A DNA stretch of 64,000 nucleotides from Mayamaea pseudoterrestris (GCA_027923505.1 BROI01000005.1:372001-436000), one strand, 5' to 3'. Shown: positions 1 to 10,620, counted from the first letter of the stretch. The notes: generated by a model not told the origin, from the sequence alone. A program made the numbers and translations.

Positions 1-1
1 C

Positions 2-865
2 TATGGCGCTTTGTATTTGTTGGCGCCACACTTTTTGTATGGAACAACTGCTCAGCGGACGATGGTTATGGCGGCGTTCATTGGAGTCGTAAATCGTTGG
101 TCGCGACTAGCATTGATTGCTGTGGAGTCGGCGGACGAGGAAGGTGCTGGTTCAAATAAGATTGATGTTAATTTGGCTGAGACGATCGACAGCCTCATAA
201 ACTACGTCGAGGACTTGTGTTTGACAGCGCTTCTGCTGGAAAAGCGTGAAAATGAAGGACTGCGAATGTTGATCCTGGACTTCTATGAGGCAGTGTTTGC
301 GGCATGGGACACTCGCCCAAACATTTCGATGTCAAAAATCAATTTTGCGATAGTGCAGAGGCTCATTCTGTCCCCATCTGCCATTATTTTGGAGAGGTTT
401 TGTCATCTGTTGACGAAAGTCGCCTTAAAGGAGTCTACCAGTTTTGTCATCGCTCAGGACGAGCAACACGTCGCAAATTCTTTTCCCTTTGATGCGGCCG
501 TATCTCATGCCTTATGGCCGTCTGCAAACCAAAAGCCAACTTCTAGTTTATTTGATGAAGTAAGTGAAGAGACGCGACAAGCGATGAGTTTTGGCGTTGA
601 CGAAGAAGTACCAAACGCTGTGAATATTGTTAATAGTGTGGCGTTTGCTGGCTATGCGCTCGGCTTTATAAAAGAAAGACCAGGTAACGGCCTGCCGAAC
701 ACAAGTACATCAGTAATACTTGCAGATATGTGTGAGGGGAACCTGCCTGACTATCTTGAATATTTGCGACGACAAGGTTTCAGTGGGATTCCTTCTCTTT
801 GGCACCATCACAACGGCAATTTACAGACGCTCGATCCGTCAGTCCGTCATACAGCGGCGTTATAA
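2..865 (+). CDS. CENP-I/Mis6-like centromere protein, C-terminal part
   Basis: The frame is open to the left edge of the window, so only the last ~288 residues are visible and the true start lies outside. CENP-I/Mis6 is an inner-kinetochore (CCAN) subunit at centromeric chromatin. The call rests on the order of family-like features: a helical stretch with LILDFYEAVF, then LILSPSAIILERFCHLL, then FPFDAAVSHALWPS (compare the family's MDICNxLWR), then VNSVAFAGYALGFIKE (compare SHSASLxGFSxxFLRE), and finally YLEYLRRQGFSGI near the C-terminus. The similarity is of pattern, remembered rather than computed. No intron is needed in the visible part. The alternative is an unrelated all-helical protein. 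Confidence 0.5.
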   Translation, partial: YGALYLLAPHFLYGTTAQRTMVMAAFIGVVNRWSRLALIAVESADEEGAGSNKIDVNLAETIDSLINYVEDLCLTALLLEKRENEGLRMLILDFYEAVFAAWDTRPNISMSKINFAIVQRLILSPSAIILERFCHLLTKVALKESTSFVIAQDEQHVANSFPFDAAVSHALWPSANQKPTSSLFDEVSEETRQAMSFGVDEEVPNAVNIVNSVAFAGYALGFIKERPGNGLPNTSTSVILADMCEGNLPDYLEYLRRQGFSGIPSLWHHHNGNLQTLDPSVRHTAAL

Positions 866-1132
866 GAGGCTTTTAAGAAAGGTTACATTTGGCATAGTCT
901 ACATGAGTATGTCTTGTCTAGGACATGAGAGAGATAGCTAAGCAGATGAATGCAATGCTGCCACGCGAATGAACAATGTCGCACCGGGTAAAAGCGCGAG
1001 TCGCATTCCAAAAAAATGCCGCGGCGTCGTCATCATGGCTGGGATGTGAAAGGATCCTTCATCCATCAAGCGCCCTTGTCTTTCATAGCTGCATCTTTAA
1101 CCGAACCTTCACAGTTGGCTGAGCTGAATATA

Positions 1133-4100
1133 ATGTTCCAGATGATTTGGATTCATCTGATTGTCCTTTCATGGCTGTCGATTGCGACTAATGCTTCGAG
1201 CAATCGTCATCATGACGCTGCGGCACCATCCGCGCCGAGCGCTGCAGATACTTCCTTGGCGCAAGGCACAATGCTGCAGATACAAGTCAAAATTCGACGC
1301 GACATACCATCAGATCCTGAAAATCAATATTATGTATCCATTGATCCTATCATTGAAGGAAATGATTCGCGATTAGATTCAGAAACGACAATGACGGCTG
1401 CTTCCTCAAGTGAATATACACTCGCCTTGAAATGGACTACATCTACCAGCAATTTACGCTCTTCTGCCGCTGATATAGCAGCTGTCTCATCTGGTCTGCC
1501 TAAAACCTCCGAGCTTCTATTGACTGGGAGTAATTCCGTCTCGCATTTGATTCCTTTTGAACAAGGAAAGAACAGCAAGTCGACCGACGTTGATGACAAT
1601 GATTCCATTTTAATTATCATCTCGCTATGCACACGACGGCGACGCCAAATGAATGAATCTTCCATGGCGTCTGGGCCGATCCAGTACACGGACTTGCGCA
1701 CCTTGAAGCGTCACATTAAAAGGCTGCCGAGAACCATGGCGGCTGCGCTCCGGCGTCGGCAAGATTTGCTCACCACTGTCGAGCTGGAATTTGAGGAGCG
1801 AGGACACCAAAGCGATCTAGCCGATGCTCCGCCTTTCGTCCATGATGCAGCGAGACCGCCACTAATCAAGTCAGCGACGCAACCAGTCTGGCGCGGCAAC
1901 CCAGATACTATCTGCACCGACGCTGGCAATATTTCATCCATTTGCACCGCAGGCCCATCTAGCACGTACTCTACCATGACGACAACAAAGTCTTTTAAAG
2001 TTTGGGCTATCATTAGCAAGATGTTTTTTGGTTTCATAAGTGTCGCCGTGGCATGCAAGTTCGTGTTTTACTGCTTTGTCACCAACGATGACATTCAACA
2101 ATGGGCACTTTACTATGCACAGGCAGTTGTGACGGAAGAAGCCACTGGTGAAAGAGATCATGGCGTGATAGCACGTGGGGGAATTGCAGATTGCAATGCT
2201 GCGAATGATCATGCGCAGCGACCATTATTCTCTTCTCGAAGCCAGTATGGGGCAAAGGCAGCACAGGATAGTCAATCTTTAGGTGAAGGGAGTTCTATCG
2301 GCGACGACAAATCTAAAGGAACTATTGAGGATGAAAATCAGGAAGGGGTTGATCAAGATGTTGTCAGCAACAAAGTAAATGAACATTCTGGAAAAGGGTC
2401 AAACGAAAGTCACATCTTCAGCCCAACCGACGGACTCGACGAAGCTTGTCATTCGAGTTCGACAAATCGATCCTCTAAATCCGCTGCTCCGGGCTTGTAC
2501 CGAGAGGAGCAAGCATCCGAAAAAGATGATTCATCTGTAAAATCGCTGTCGCCTCCGACAATGCATCGACGAATGGGCGTCAACGCAGGCGCTTCCTTTG
2601 AAGATGCGATTCAGCATGCTTTTTCGACACATTCCAACGTGCCACTCTTTGTCGAGACAAACCAGACTCCTCAGCAACGCCGGCTCAATGTCACGCTGGG
2701 AGGTGAGACACATCTTCGGACGCCGTTGGTCGGTCCACATGACGGTTATCAAGGGCACAATATTCAGCGACATATCTCTCAAGGAGACCTTCCGAACTAT
2801 GCCAATGAACAACGGATGTCAACCGCCGGACAAGTTTTTTACTCACCATCAAATCAACGCGATGCTCAAACAAAGTCTTTTGCGCCCGACTTCCAACGCA
2901 TTGGGCCTGAAGCAAGAGATACTTCTTCTCGAGGTCAGCTCCAAGAATCTACTGTACCTGGTCTTTCGGATGCTACTATGCTGCTAACTTCCCCAAACGA
3001 CAGAGATCCTTCTCAGCGATTAAATCCCACCGTCCTCGTGAGTGATGCACCGAATGCAGCAGTGGCTGCATTAGCAGACGGCACAGAGGCTAACGTTCAT
3101 AACGTAGTTGGCGTTGGTGGATGTCATGGCTTGCAACTGGACGCTAATTTACATGAACTTGATCAGCATGCCTCTGAAGCGGCACTTGGCATAATGCTCG
3201 ATTCAATTGCACCAGCAACTGCCGATACCGTCGAAAAGGCAGACGAGCCGCGCTCGCATTCTCTTGGCACGCCATCGCAAAACACTACAAGGCATTTTGA
3301 ACTGACAGGTACTCTGCTTGTGGAGAATGAGGTCGCAGCAAACCTATCGTCCGGAGCTGACTTGAAAATGAGCAAGAGTATTGATTTTTGCCATGACAAG
3401 AATGGTGTTGTTCAAAAATGCTTTTCCCGCGACAAGTCACCGCGTCCTGCCTTCGCACAGCATGTGCCGCCGCATTTGGCTTCTATCACAACAGGGCAGG
3501 ATACATCAATGGCACTGAATGACAAACGCGCCAATAGTCACGGCTTTATGAAAGAAAACTTGCTGCCGAAACCAAATGCGTCCACCTTTGAAAATGGTGC
3601 GGCTAACGCAGCATTAACTGACGAGTTGTTGCAAGTAGCTCCTCGAGCAACCTATCAATTTGAGACATCATTGACAAATGCTCAATCAATAACTCAAGTA
3701 CAACGCTGTTCAACACATTCGCCAAAGTTTTCGTCGGCGGTTTTGAATTGTCGCTCGATGGCCTCTCGTTCATCGGCGACAAGGAGCGCTGCACTAGAAG
3801 ATGAACCAGATACGGCCATAAACGTTGACTCGTTTTCCGTACTCGAGACAAAAGTAGCCGAAGCCAAGAAAGAAGACGCTGCTGGCGTTCATGCAACGGA
3901 AAAAGAGGCTAACAACTTGTCATTGGGGTCGGATAATTTCATTCTCCCGGATGTTCCAGAACCGCCGAAGGCCACAATGCACGATTTTACTCCTCTTCCC
4001 ACGTCGTTAACTGGCACGCACGAGTCAAGACTGGTACACGCACCGGCAGTGACATCTGAGATATACCCGACTTTATTCCCCGTCGCGCAGGCAATGAATG

Positions 4101-5101
4101 TTGCTACGATCCCCCGTTGCCTCGACATTCATTCTGATGTTGGCGACACTCGCAAGCGGAGTCACGTGGATGCAACGTCACATGCGTCAGATGATGAGAA
4201 GAGTGGCGTAAAAAAGCATAAGCGCAATCAAGTGATGCACAAAACCGCCGAGCAACCCAACCCAACTAGTCAAAACACGTCGCCTGGAGTTTCGTACGTG
4301 TCGACACTTCCTCCAGATAGTCGAAACTCCGCGGACACGCTTCTTTCGGACAATCTCGATTGGGAGCTGAGTGGATCTGATAGATCCCATTTAAATAAAG
4401 TTTCGCCGGCGGCTGGCGCTAGCGACGAGGAAAGACGCGATCGGCTGGATAAGCTTCTGTTGTCACAAGCGCCCGATGACCTTTCTAAACCTGGCTCCCT
4501 TATCGTTCAAAAGCGTAGTAGAGTCAATGAGGGAATTAACGCTGTGGAAAACAACATGATTTCGAACTTTATGTCTCAAGACGAACTCGGCTTTCTCGCC
4601 TCGGCCGCTAGCTCGTCTCCTGAACGAAGCAACAAACAAGATTCGCAAAAATCAATATCTTCGCCTCCGGAGGTTTGTATTCCGGACTATGCGCCCTCCA
4701 TCTACCTCGAGGCGGCTGCAGTTGCGTTTAGCCACAGTGCCACTCTTGGATTTACTGCGAAAGGAAACATGAAACTAGAGAAGAAGGCAAGGTTGAAAGG
4801 GTTGCAAATTTCGACTTGCATGAATCAGGAGGCCGATGACAAGATTGGTTTACACGGAGCTAAACGTAAAATATTGAAAGGCATGGCAAAGTCGAGAGCG
4901 ACAAGTCAACGGTATACTATGATCAAAATTGAAGGAGGGAGTGCTGCCAACAAGGCGAAGTTTGAGTCCCGAGGGGAGATCGCAACTGAGCACCAGCTTC
5001 GTGGCAAGCCAAAGCCTTTGAAGATGGCTAGATCATCATTGTCACGACGCAGCAATCGCATTAACAAACCACAACCACTTGTTCCTTTGCAGCCACTTTA
5101 G
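1133..5101 (+). CDS. Large serine-rich single-pass membrane protein, unknown function
   Basis: Not recognised. An ATG at 1016 opens the same frame, but the ATG at 1133 is followed directly by a good signal peptide (MFQMIWIHLIVLSWLS), so I prefer it; this gives 1,322 residues. A lumenal or extracellular part of about 280 residues is followed by one hydrophobic segment (roughly residues 290-310, FGFISVAVACKFVFYCFV). After that come nearly 1,000 residues of low-complexity Ser/Thr/Asp/Asn-rich sequence, presumably a disordered cytoplasmic tail, ending in basic patches (VKKHKRNQ, RSSLSRRSNR). No intron is needed. The layout (signal, ectodomain, one TM, long tail) resembles a type I surface or receptor-like protein, but no domain supports a specific role. 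Confidence 0.6.
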   Translation: MFQMIWIHLIVLSWLSIATNASSNRHHDAAAPSAPSAADTSLAQGTMLQIQVKIRRDIPSDPENQYYVSIDPIIEGNDSRLDSETTMTAASSSEYTLALKWTTSTSNLRSSAADIAAVSSGLPKTSELLLTGSNSVSHLIPFEQGKNSKSTDVDDNDSILIIISLCTRRRRQMNESSMASGPIQYTDLRTLKRHIKRLPRTMAAALRRRQDLLTTVELEFEERGHQSDLADAPPFVHDAARPPLIKSATQPVWRGNPDTICTDAGNISSICTAGPSSTYSTMTTTKSFKVWAIISKMFFGFISVAVACKFVFYCFVTNDDIQQWALYYAQAVVTEEATGERDHGVIARGGIADCNAANDHAQRPLFSSRSQYGAKAAQDSQSLGEGSSIGDDKSKGTIEDENQEGVDQDVVSNKVNEHSGKGSNESHIFSPTDGLDEACHSSSTNRSSKSAAPGLYREEQASEKDDSSVKSLSPPTMHRRMGVNAGASFEDAIQHAFSTHSNVPLFVETNQTPQQRRLNVTLGGETHLRTPLVGPHDGYQGHNIQRHISQGDLPNYANEQRMSTAGQVFYSPSNQRDAQTKSFAPDFQRIGPEARDTSSRGQLQESTVPGLSDATMLLTSPNDRDPSQRLNPTVLVSDAPNAAVAALADGTEANVHNVVGVGGCHGLQLDANLHELDQHASEAALGIMLDSIAPATADTVEKADEPRSHSLGTPSQNTTRHFELTGTLLVENEVAANLSSGADLKMSKSIDFCHDKNGVVQKCFSRDKSPRPAFAQHVPPHLASITTGQDTSMALNDKRANSHGFMKENLLPKPNASTFENGAANAALTDELLQVAPRATYQFETSLTNAQSITQVQRCSTHSPKFSSAVLNCRSMASRSSATRSAALEDEPDTAINVDSFSVLETKVAEAKKEDAAGVHATEKEANNLSLGSDNFILPDVPEPPKATMHDFTPLPTSLTGTHESRLVHAPAVTSEIYPTLFPVAQAMNVATIPRCLDIHSDVGDTRKRSHVDATSHASDDEKSGVKKHKRNQVMHKTAEQPNPTSQNTSPGVSYVSTLPPDSRNSADTLLSDNLDWELSGSDRSHLNKVSPAAGASDEERRDRLDKLLLSQAPDDLSKPGSLIVQKRSRVNEGINAVENNMISNFMSQDELGFLASAASSSPERSNKQDSQKSISSPPEVCIPDYAPSIYLEAAAVAFSHSATLGFTAKGNMKLEKKARLKGLQISTCMNQEADDKIGLHGAKRKILKGMAKSRATSQRYTMIKIEGGSAANKAKFESRGEIATEHQLRGKPKPLKMARSSLSRRSNRINKPQPLVPLQPL

Positions 5102-5462
5102 CAAGCACACTGCAAAGGTTATCAGATCACAAAGCACTGTGTGGCGGGCTCAGTGCTTCACTTGTAAGTAGTTGGTACTGTCTGGCTCGCGACGGTACAA
5201 TGACCTTGCTAGCAATCTTTACTGCGCACTTCATTATTCTTGGATCTCAACTACAAGTTCCTCCAACCAAGATTACTTCTACTATAAATAATATACTTCA
5301 CGGAGCAACAATCGTTCTGCGTATAGTTGCAGTACTTGTACAACGTAAAACAAGTCGAGTAGCACATGAGTTCGTACGACACTGATGCGACATGATTTTG
5401 TCTTTCCGCGAATCGCACACCGCCACGGAACTACATACGACGTAATGTCGTTCAAATTCACC
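5102..5462. other. Intergenic gap before GPN1
   Basis: This stretch of about 360 bp lies between two plus-strand genes and should hold the 3' end of the first and the promoter of GPN1. I see no ORF that looks real, no tRNA and no repeat. Confidence 0.4.
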
Positions 5463-6618
5463 ATGGCGAGCAGGAGTGAAGAAGCGTCCACCTTGCCTCC
5501 CATCGTGGGAAGAATTGAAAGAGGAGAGGAAATGCCAGTATGCGTCCTTATGGTGGGAATGGTAAGATTGAAAACATGTTTATTGCTTAAATTTCAAACT
5601 TTCTCACGTCTCACGCTTGTCGTATCCATCATAGGCAGGCAGCGGCAAGACGACGCTCATGACGCAACTGCAGCGTTCACTGTCTAGTTCTAAAGATGGC
5701 GAAGGCGGAGGCAATGCTAGTAGCTCCTCTTATTACTGCGTGAATTTAGATCCAGCAACAATTGCCATGCCATATGACGTTTCGATTGATATTCGAGACA
5801 CTGTCAATTACAAGGAAGTGATGAAGCAACATAAACTTGGACCCAATGGTGCAATCATGACGTCTCTGAATCTATACGCGACAAAGTTTGATCAAGTCAT
5901 GGGTATCTTGGAGCGTCGGGCTTATAGCAACGCGAGTAGTAGCGAGGAGTCAGAGTCGAGTTCTGGAGCGGGCTTAAAAGAAGCAGCCTCCGAAACAAAA
6001 CCAGATGAAGCAGCTGACAGAGCTGTACAACCATCTATGGACTACATCCTCGTTGACACTCCGGGTCAGATTGAAGCATTCACATGGTCAGCATCAGGAA
6101 GCATTATATGCGAGTCGCTAGCCTCGGCTTTTCCCACCATTCTTTGCTTTGTCGTTGACACGGTCCGGTGCGCGTCATCGCCAAATACATTCATGAGCAA
6201 CATGCTATATGCCTGCAGTATGATGTATCGGACGCGACTGCCTCTGGTTGTTTGCTTCAACAAGACGGACATTGTAAGCGCCGACTTTTGCATGGAGTGG
6301 ATGAAAGACTATGAAACCTTTCAGGAAGCCTTGGATGATGCGTCGGAAACGTCGGGATTCTATGGATCACTGACACGAAGCTTGAGCTTGGTATTGGATG
6401 AGTTCTACTCGAGTTTTGCAAATGCATGTGGAGTGTCTGCGGTGACGGGTGACGGTATTGAACAGTTCTGGACGACTGTGCAAAAGGCTGCCAAAAATGA
6501 CTTTGCTATGGATTACGTCGATGATTTGAAGTGCCGTATCGAGGAACAAGAAGCTCGCAAGCGTGCTGTTGCTCGCGCTGGATTAAGTCGACTGCAACGA
6601 GACATGGCTGGGGAATAG
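5463..6618 (+). CDS. GPN1: GPN-loop GTPase 1 (XAB1/NPA3 type)
   Basis: GPN1 chaperones assembly and nuclear import of RNA polymerase II. There are two exons: 5463-5561 and 5635-6618, with a 73-bp intron (GTAAGA...ATAG) falling inside the P-loop. Spliced length is 360 residues, close to the usual ~370. Visible motifs are the P-loop GMAGSGKTT (residues 32-40), [15 protein letters not shown], the diagnostic LGPNG loop (~101-105), [15 protein letters not shown] (~174), NKTD (~242) and the family's [10 protein letters not shown]. The order and wording match GPN1 rather than GPN2 or GPN3. One oddity is a Ser/Glu-rich insertion of about 40 residues (roughly 130-167) before the DTPG motif, probably a surface loop. 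The gene converges on the TGT gene with a 66-bp gap. Confidence 0.93.
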
Positions 6619-6684
6619 GGTTGATGATCTGTACATATATCGGTATTAGGTGCATATCTTTAGTTACATCACTTCATATGTTCA

Positions 6685-8121
6685 TCATATTTCGTTTCGC
6701 ATAATTTGCTGCCTGATTATGGTCATCATGTCATTCATGTAGTGGATATTATGGATCGCAGATAATGATACTGCCACTTGTTCGTTTGCCCGGTAGAGAT
6801 GCCATAGATAAGCCCGGTCGTAATGTTGACAGGTGCTGCACGAGCACTTGTCATCAATAGGAACACCAAATGCGGTCTTGCAGGGCCTGCTTCTGAGATG
6901 AAACTGTCCATGCCGACTGAATACGGTGGAATGACGCGCCAATCTTGTTGGATAGCAGGAGTCGAGAGTGTCGACCCCCAGCGGCACTGCATTTCGTATA
7001 CTTTCTTCGTCAGCAATTCCAAGCAAGTGTCGAGGCTTCTTCTTCCGATCTCCCTCGTCAAACATGGGCATTAACCAAGACAGTAATTGTTTTAACTCCT
7101 CACGTCCGTTACCGAGTGAGCCACCAATGCCAAAACCGTCGAAAGGTAGCGATGTCAGGTAATCGACAGACTTTTTTCGCAGTTCAAAATCCACGCCACC
7201 ATGAACGACGCAATACATGGCCTGTTGCTTGACATTCTTCAAATGTTCCTTGAGGCTGCGCGCCTCCCACCGGTGCGTGCGCTCGACGCTTTCCACGAGA
7301 CGGTCATGCTCTACATAGTAGCCCGGCAGCTCATCCAAGGGTATGATAATATCGGCACCGATCTTCTTTTGGTTTGTCACGGTCGACTCTGGCGTCAGCA
7401 GAAACTTACTTCCGTCGCGATAGCTTTTAAAGTAGGCACCGTCCTCTGTCACTTTGACTGCATTTTCTCCATGAACATCTTGCGACGAGCCACGACGGGC
7501 CTTGGAGTTGGATCGTTTCAGTTCGCCTTTTGACGAGAGTTCCTCATGCACGCTCCCATATGCAAGCGAAAAGACTTGAAAGCCTCCCGAGTCTGTAATA
7601 AACGGCCGATCCATTCGATTCGTCCACTTGTGAATGCCGCCAGCTTGCTCGATAATATCGGCTCCAGGATGCAACATGAGGTGATAAGTATTGGCAAAGA
7701 CAAGTTGCTGGCCTGCCTTGGCGGCGTCACGAAAGTCAACTCCCTTGAGCGCGGCGTTGGTGGCGACGGCAACGAATCCGGGCGTGTCGACAATGCCATG
7801 GGGCGTATGGATGCGACCAACACGGGCGCCCGATTTGGTGGATTCGTGCAAAATTTCAAAGCGAAAAAAATCCCGAGGCTCGTAGGCCCAATCGGGGAAG
7901 TCTTCTGGACCAGGAGGTGGAGGATACATCACTGGTTCTTTTTGTCGTTTCTGACTTAATGATGAACTGGTGCCAGCAGTATTTGACTGTTTATTTGTGC
8001 TACTGCCGCTATAATGTCGATTTCGGTAGCGTCGTGGCAAGCTTCGCTGAAGCGGCAGAAGAAACGCTCGAATCATGGCAACTTCTAGAGACAACAGAAT
8101 CACCAGCAGCTTATGATTCAT
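6685..8121 (-). CDS. tgt: Queuine/preQ1 tRNA-guanine transglycosylase, probably plastid-targeted
   Basis: This enzyme exchanges guanine 34 in tRNAs with GUN anticodons for preQ1 or queuine. The first ATG in the frame is at 8121, giving 478 residues. The core is bacterial-type TGT: HTPHGIVDTPGF, FANTYHLMLHPG, FITDSGGFQVFSL (active-site Asp), FGIGGSLGNG, GVDTLDSCYPTRLARH (nucleophile region) and the zinc site CSCSTCQH. The N-terminus (MNHKLLVILLSLEVAMIRA, then FLLPLQRSLPRRYR) reads as a signal peptide followed by Phe and a basic transit peptide. This is the arrangement used for import into red-type secondary plastids, so I infer plastid location. There are no introns. It is convergent with GPN1. 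Confidence 0.9.
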   Translation of the reverse strand: MNHKLLVILLSLEVAMIRAFLLPLQRSLPRRYRNRHYSGSSTNKQSNTAGTSSSLSQKRQKEPVMYPPPPGPEDFPDWAYEPRDFFRFEILHESTKSGARVGRIHTPHGIVDTPGFVAVATNAALKGVDFRDAAKAGQQLVFANTYHLMLHPGADIIEQAGGIHKWTNRMDRPFITDSGGFQVFSLAYGSVHEELSSKGELKRSNSKARRGSSQDVHGENAVKVTEDGAYFKSYRDGSKFLLTPESTVTNQKKIGADIIIPLDELPGYYVEHDRLVESVERTHRWEARSLKEHLKNVKQQAMYCVVHGGVDFELRKKSVDYLTSLPFDGFGIGGSLGNGREELKQLLSWLMPMFDEGDRKKKPRHLLGIADEESIRNAVPLGVDTLDSCYPTRLARHSTVFSRHGQFHLRSRPCKTAFGVPIDDKCSCSTCQHYDRAYLWHLYRANEQVAVSLSAIHNIHYMNDMMTIIRQQIMRNEI

Positions 8122-8459
8122 TTGGCGTTCAATGCTGTTCAATCGCGTCGTAATATGATGGGCTCAGAATGTTGTCGCGTAACCATCCCCTGATCCCGTC
8201 TTCATCGCAAGTCAGTAGTTTGTCGGAAAAGCGTGATGGATGGAGGCGAAGACTATCACATTCTCGGCTCGCCCGGCTCGTTCCATCCCCCATCTTGCTG
8301 TTAGTCAACGAAGAATGTGCACGAAGACCGGGTCTGACCTGACTGCGTGACACTTCCTTATGCGCGTGCAGTGTGAGTGGCAAACTGGGTACAGATGAAC
8401 AACAGTACTTAATTTGGTAGAAATGTACTGAAAACAAATAGAAGTGCCCGGAGACAAAC

Positions 8460-10035
8460 ATGCAACCACAGATGGCGACAAGTTTGGTGCTCCACTGGGA
8501 AGGAGAATGGATCCTGGATTAGGTGAAGCTGCTTGGTTGAGTGCTTGGAGACAAACCAGAGGGTGACAAGCTTGATACTGCACTGGAAGTAGACCGGTTC
8601 CTGCGACATGTACGTACTGGGCTTGGCGCTTGGATCACGATGGCAAACTTGATGGCCAGCTGCTGGGTTGTGAGTGCCTTGGAGACAAACCAGTGGGACA
8701 AGCCTGATGCTGCACTGAAAGGATGCTAGGTTCTGCGCTAGGTGACTAAATGGGCGGCACTTGGATCATTTGACAGAGGGCAACAACTTTAGTCTTGATA
8801 CTGGGAGTTTTGATAGGCAGTTGAGTCGCTTAAATGGCACACTTGATGGCAAGCCGCGTGGGTGAGTGCTGGGAGACACACTGGAAGCCACGGAGGGTGA
8901 CAAGCTTGGTGCTCCACTGGGAAGAAGACTGGGCCTGCGCTAGGTGACTCACTTGGCTTGGTGCGTGGGTCACTTGACGGCACACTTGATGGCAAGCTGC
9001 TTGGGTGAGTGCTGGGAGACACACTTGGGAACCACGGAGGGTGACAAGCTTGGTGCTGCACTGGGAAGAAGACTCTGCGCTAGGTGACTCACTTGGCTTG
9101 GCGCTGGGGTCACTTGACGGCACACTTGATGGCAAGCTGCTTGGGTGAGTGCTGGGAGACACACTGGGAGCCACGGAGGGTGACAAGCTTGGTGCTGCAC
9201 TGGGAAGAAGACTGGGCCCTGCGCTAGGTGACTCACTTGGCTTGGCGCTTGGGTCACTTGACGGCACACTTGATGGCAAGCTGCTTGGGTGAGTGCTGGG
9301 AGACACACTGGGAGCCACGGAGGGTGACAAGCTTGGTGCTGCACTGGGAAGAAGACTGGGCACTGCACTAGGTGACTCACTTGGCTTGGTGCTTGGGTCA
9401 CTTGACGGCACACTTGATGGCAAGCTGCTTGGGTGAGTGCTGGGAGACACACTGGGAGCCACGGAGGGTGACAAGCTTGGTGCTGCACTGGGAAGAAGAC
9501 TGGGCCCTGCGCTAGGTGACTCACTTGGCTTGGCGCTTGGGTCACTTGACGGCACACTTGATGGCAAGCTGCTTGGGTGAGTGCTGGGAGACACACTGGG
9601 AGCCACGGAGGGTGACAAGCTTGGTGCTGCACTGGGAAGAAGACTGGGTCCTGCGCTAGGTGACTCACTTGGCTTGGCGCTTGGGTCACTTGACGGCACA
9701 CTTGATGGCAAGCTGCTTGGGTGAGTGCTGGGAGGCACACTGGGAGCCACGGAGGGTGACAAGCTTGGTGCTGCACTGGGAAGAAGACTGGGCCCTGCGC
9801 TAGAAGACTCACTTGGCTTGGTGCTTGGGTCACCTGAGAGACCACTTGATGGAAATCTGCTTAGGTGAGTGCTGGGAGACACACTGGGAGCCACGGAGAG
9901 TGATGACAAGCTTGGTGCTGCACTAGAAAAAATATTGGGTCCTGCGCTAGTTGGCACACTTGGCTCGAAAGTCATTTGATAGCACACTTGGTAGGCTGCT
10001 GGAGTTAGTGCTGGGAGAAACTGGGAGCCACACAC
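8460..10035 (-). repeat. 144-bp coding minisatellite (PSxxPS repeats)
   Basis: About six nearly identical direct repeats of 144 bp run from roughly 8980 to 9830, with degenerate copies on both sides down to about 8460. Each unit encodes 48 residues, i.e. twelve PSxx tetrads. There are no spacers, so this is not a CRISPR array. Core units are much more alike than edge units, as expected from unequal exchange or slippage. Confidence 0.9.
8830..10035 (-). CDS. Pro-Ser repeat protein fragment (PSxxPS type)
   Basis: An open frame of about 400 codons is built almost only of PSxx tetrads (for example SPSVAPSVSPSTHPSS and SSVPSSDPSAKPSE). Such tracts are common in diatom and other stramenopile secreted or cell-wall proteins, where they probably act as extended, O-glycosylated linkers. 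No signal peptide, catalytic domain or clear start is present. The 5' end stops where LINE-like sequence begins (~10,036), and the 3' side loses frame in degenerate repeats (8460-8830). It looks like a fragment of a larger gene, perhaps cut by the retroelement. It may be a pseudogene. Confidence 0.5.
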   Translation of the reverse strand: MCGSQFLPALTPAAYQVCYQMTFEPSVPTSAGPNIFSSAAPSLSSLSVAPSVSPSTHLSRFPSSGLSGDPSTKPSESSSAGPSLLPSAAPSLSPSVAPSVPPSTHPSSLPSSVPSSDPSAKPSESPSAGPSLLPSAAPSLSPSVAPSVSPSTHPSSLPSSVPSSDPSAKPSESPSAGPSLLPSAAPSLSPSVAPSVSPSTHPSSLPSSVPSSDPSTKPSESPSAVPSLLPSAAPSLSPSVAPSVSPSTHPSSLPSSVPSSDPSAKPSESPSAGPSLLPSAAPSLSPSVAPSVSPSTHPSSLPSSVPSSDPSAKPSESPSAESSSQCSTKLVTLRGSQVCLPALTQAACHQVCRQVTHAPSQVSHLAQAQSSSQWSTKLVTLRGFQCVSQHSPTRLAIKCAI

Positions 10036-10620
10036 CTTTTCGAGTCCGTGACCATCTACCTTCCGAGCAGGAGATTGCGTCAGCCGTCACACGCCTTCGA
10101 ACTGGCAAATCGCCAGGTCCGTCCGAGCTGCGTGCAGAGGACCTCAAGGCGTGTCTACCAGCATCATAACGAAAAAATCCAAAACACGCATTTATGATGG
10201 GTCAAATCCCTGATGAAATGACGTGGTCCGTTTTGGGTTCTCATCCCTAAGGGCAGCGGAGGCCATCGGGGGTTTGGGCTATTTGACGTGGTTTGGAAAA
10301 TGATTCAAGCATTATTAATGCTCGGCTAAACCCGCAATCTGCTTCCATGACTCTCTCCATGGATTTCGTCCTAACTGAGATACAACTACCGCTATGTTTG
10401 AAGCGAATTTCCAGCAACTTGCTGCAATTTAGTAGTCGGGCCGCAGAAGTGCCGATAGCTTCATATCCTTGGGATCGGCAGCAGGTGGCGGAGAGGCTAG
10501 GTGGATTTCATGGGGAGCCGTTCGCGGTTCGCCCTGGCGTCACACAAGCGGATATTGTCTCGCCTACCATTTTCAATAGTGTGGTCGATCAACCCTTATA
10601 TCTAAAAGCATGCCACAGAC
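10036..10620 (+). mobile_element. Non-LTR retrotransposon (LINE) reverse-transcriptase remnant
   Basis: Two separated stretches read as LINE reverse transcriptase. At 10,060-10,165 there is SEQEIASAVTRLRTGKSPGP followed by SELRAEDLK (family pattern: I..AI..L..GKSPGPDG). At 10,515-10,600 there is FAVRPGVTQADIVSPTIFN (family: GVTQGDxxSPxLFN). The catalytic YxDD block is absent, the two pieces are in different frames with lost sequence between them, and no poly-A tail or target-site duplication was seen. This is an old, dead fragment directly abutting the PSxxPS repeats. Confidence 0.75.

Noticed and set aside
8980-9830. Regular repeats as a CRISPR array
   Set aside because: The units are 144 bp and directly abutting, without spacers, and code for PSxx tetrads in a eukaryotic genome.
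8970-9845. 291-codon minus-strand ORF in another frame of the 144-bp array (HQVCRQVTQAPSQ repeats)
   Set aside because: The unit length is a multiple of three, so any frame without a stop stays open through the array. The PSxx frame matches a known type and this one does not.
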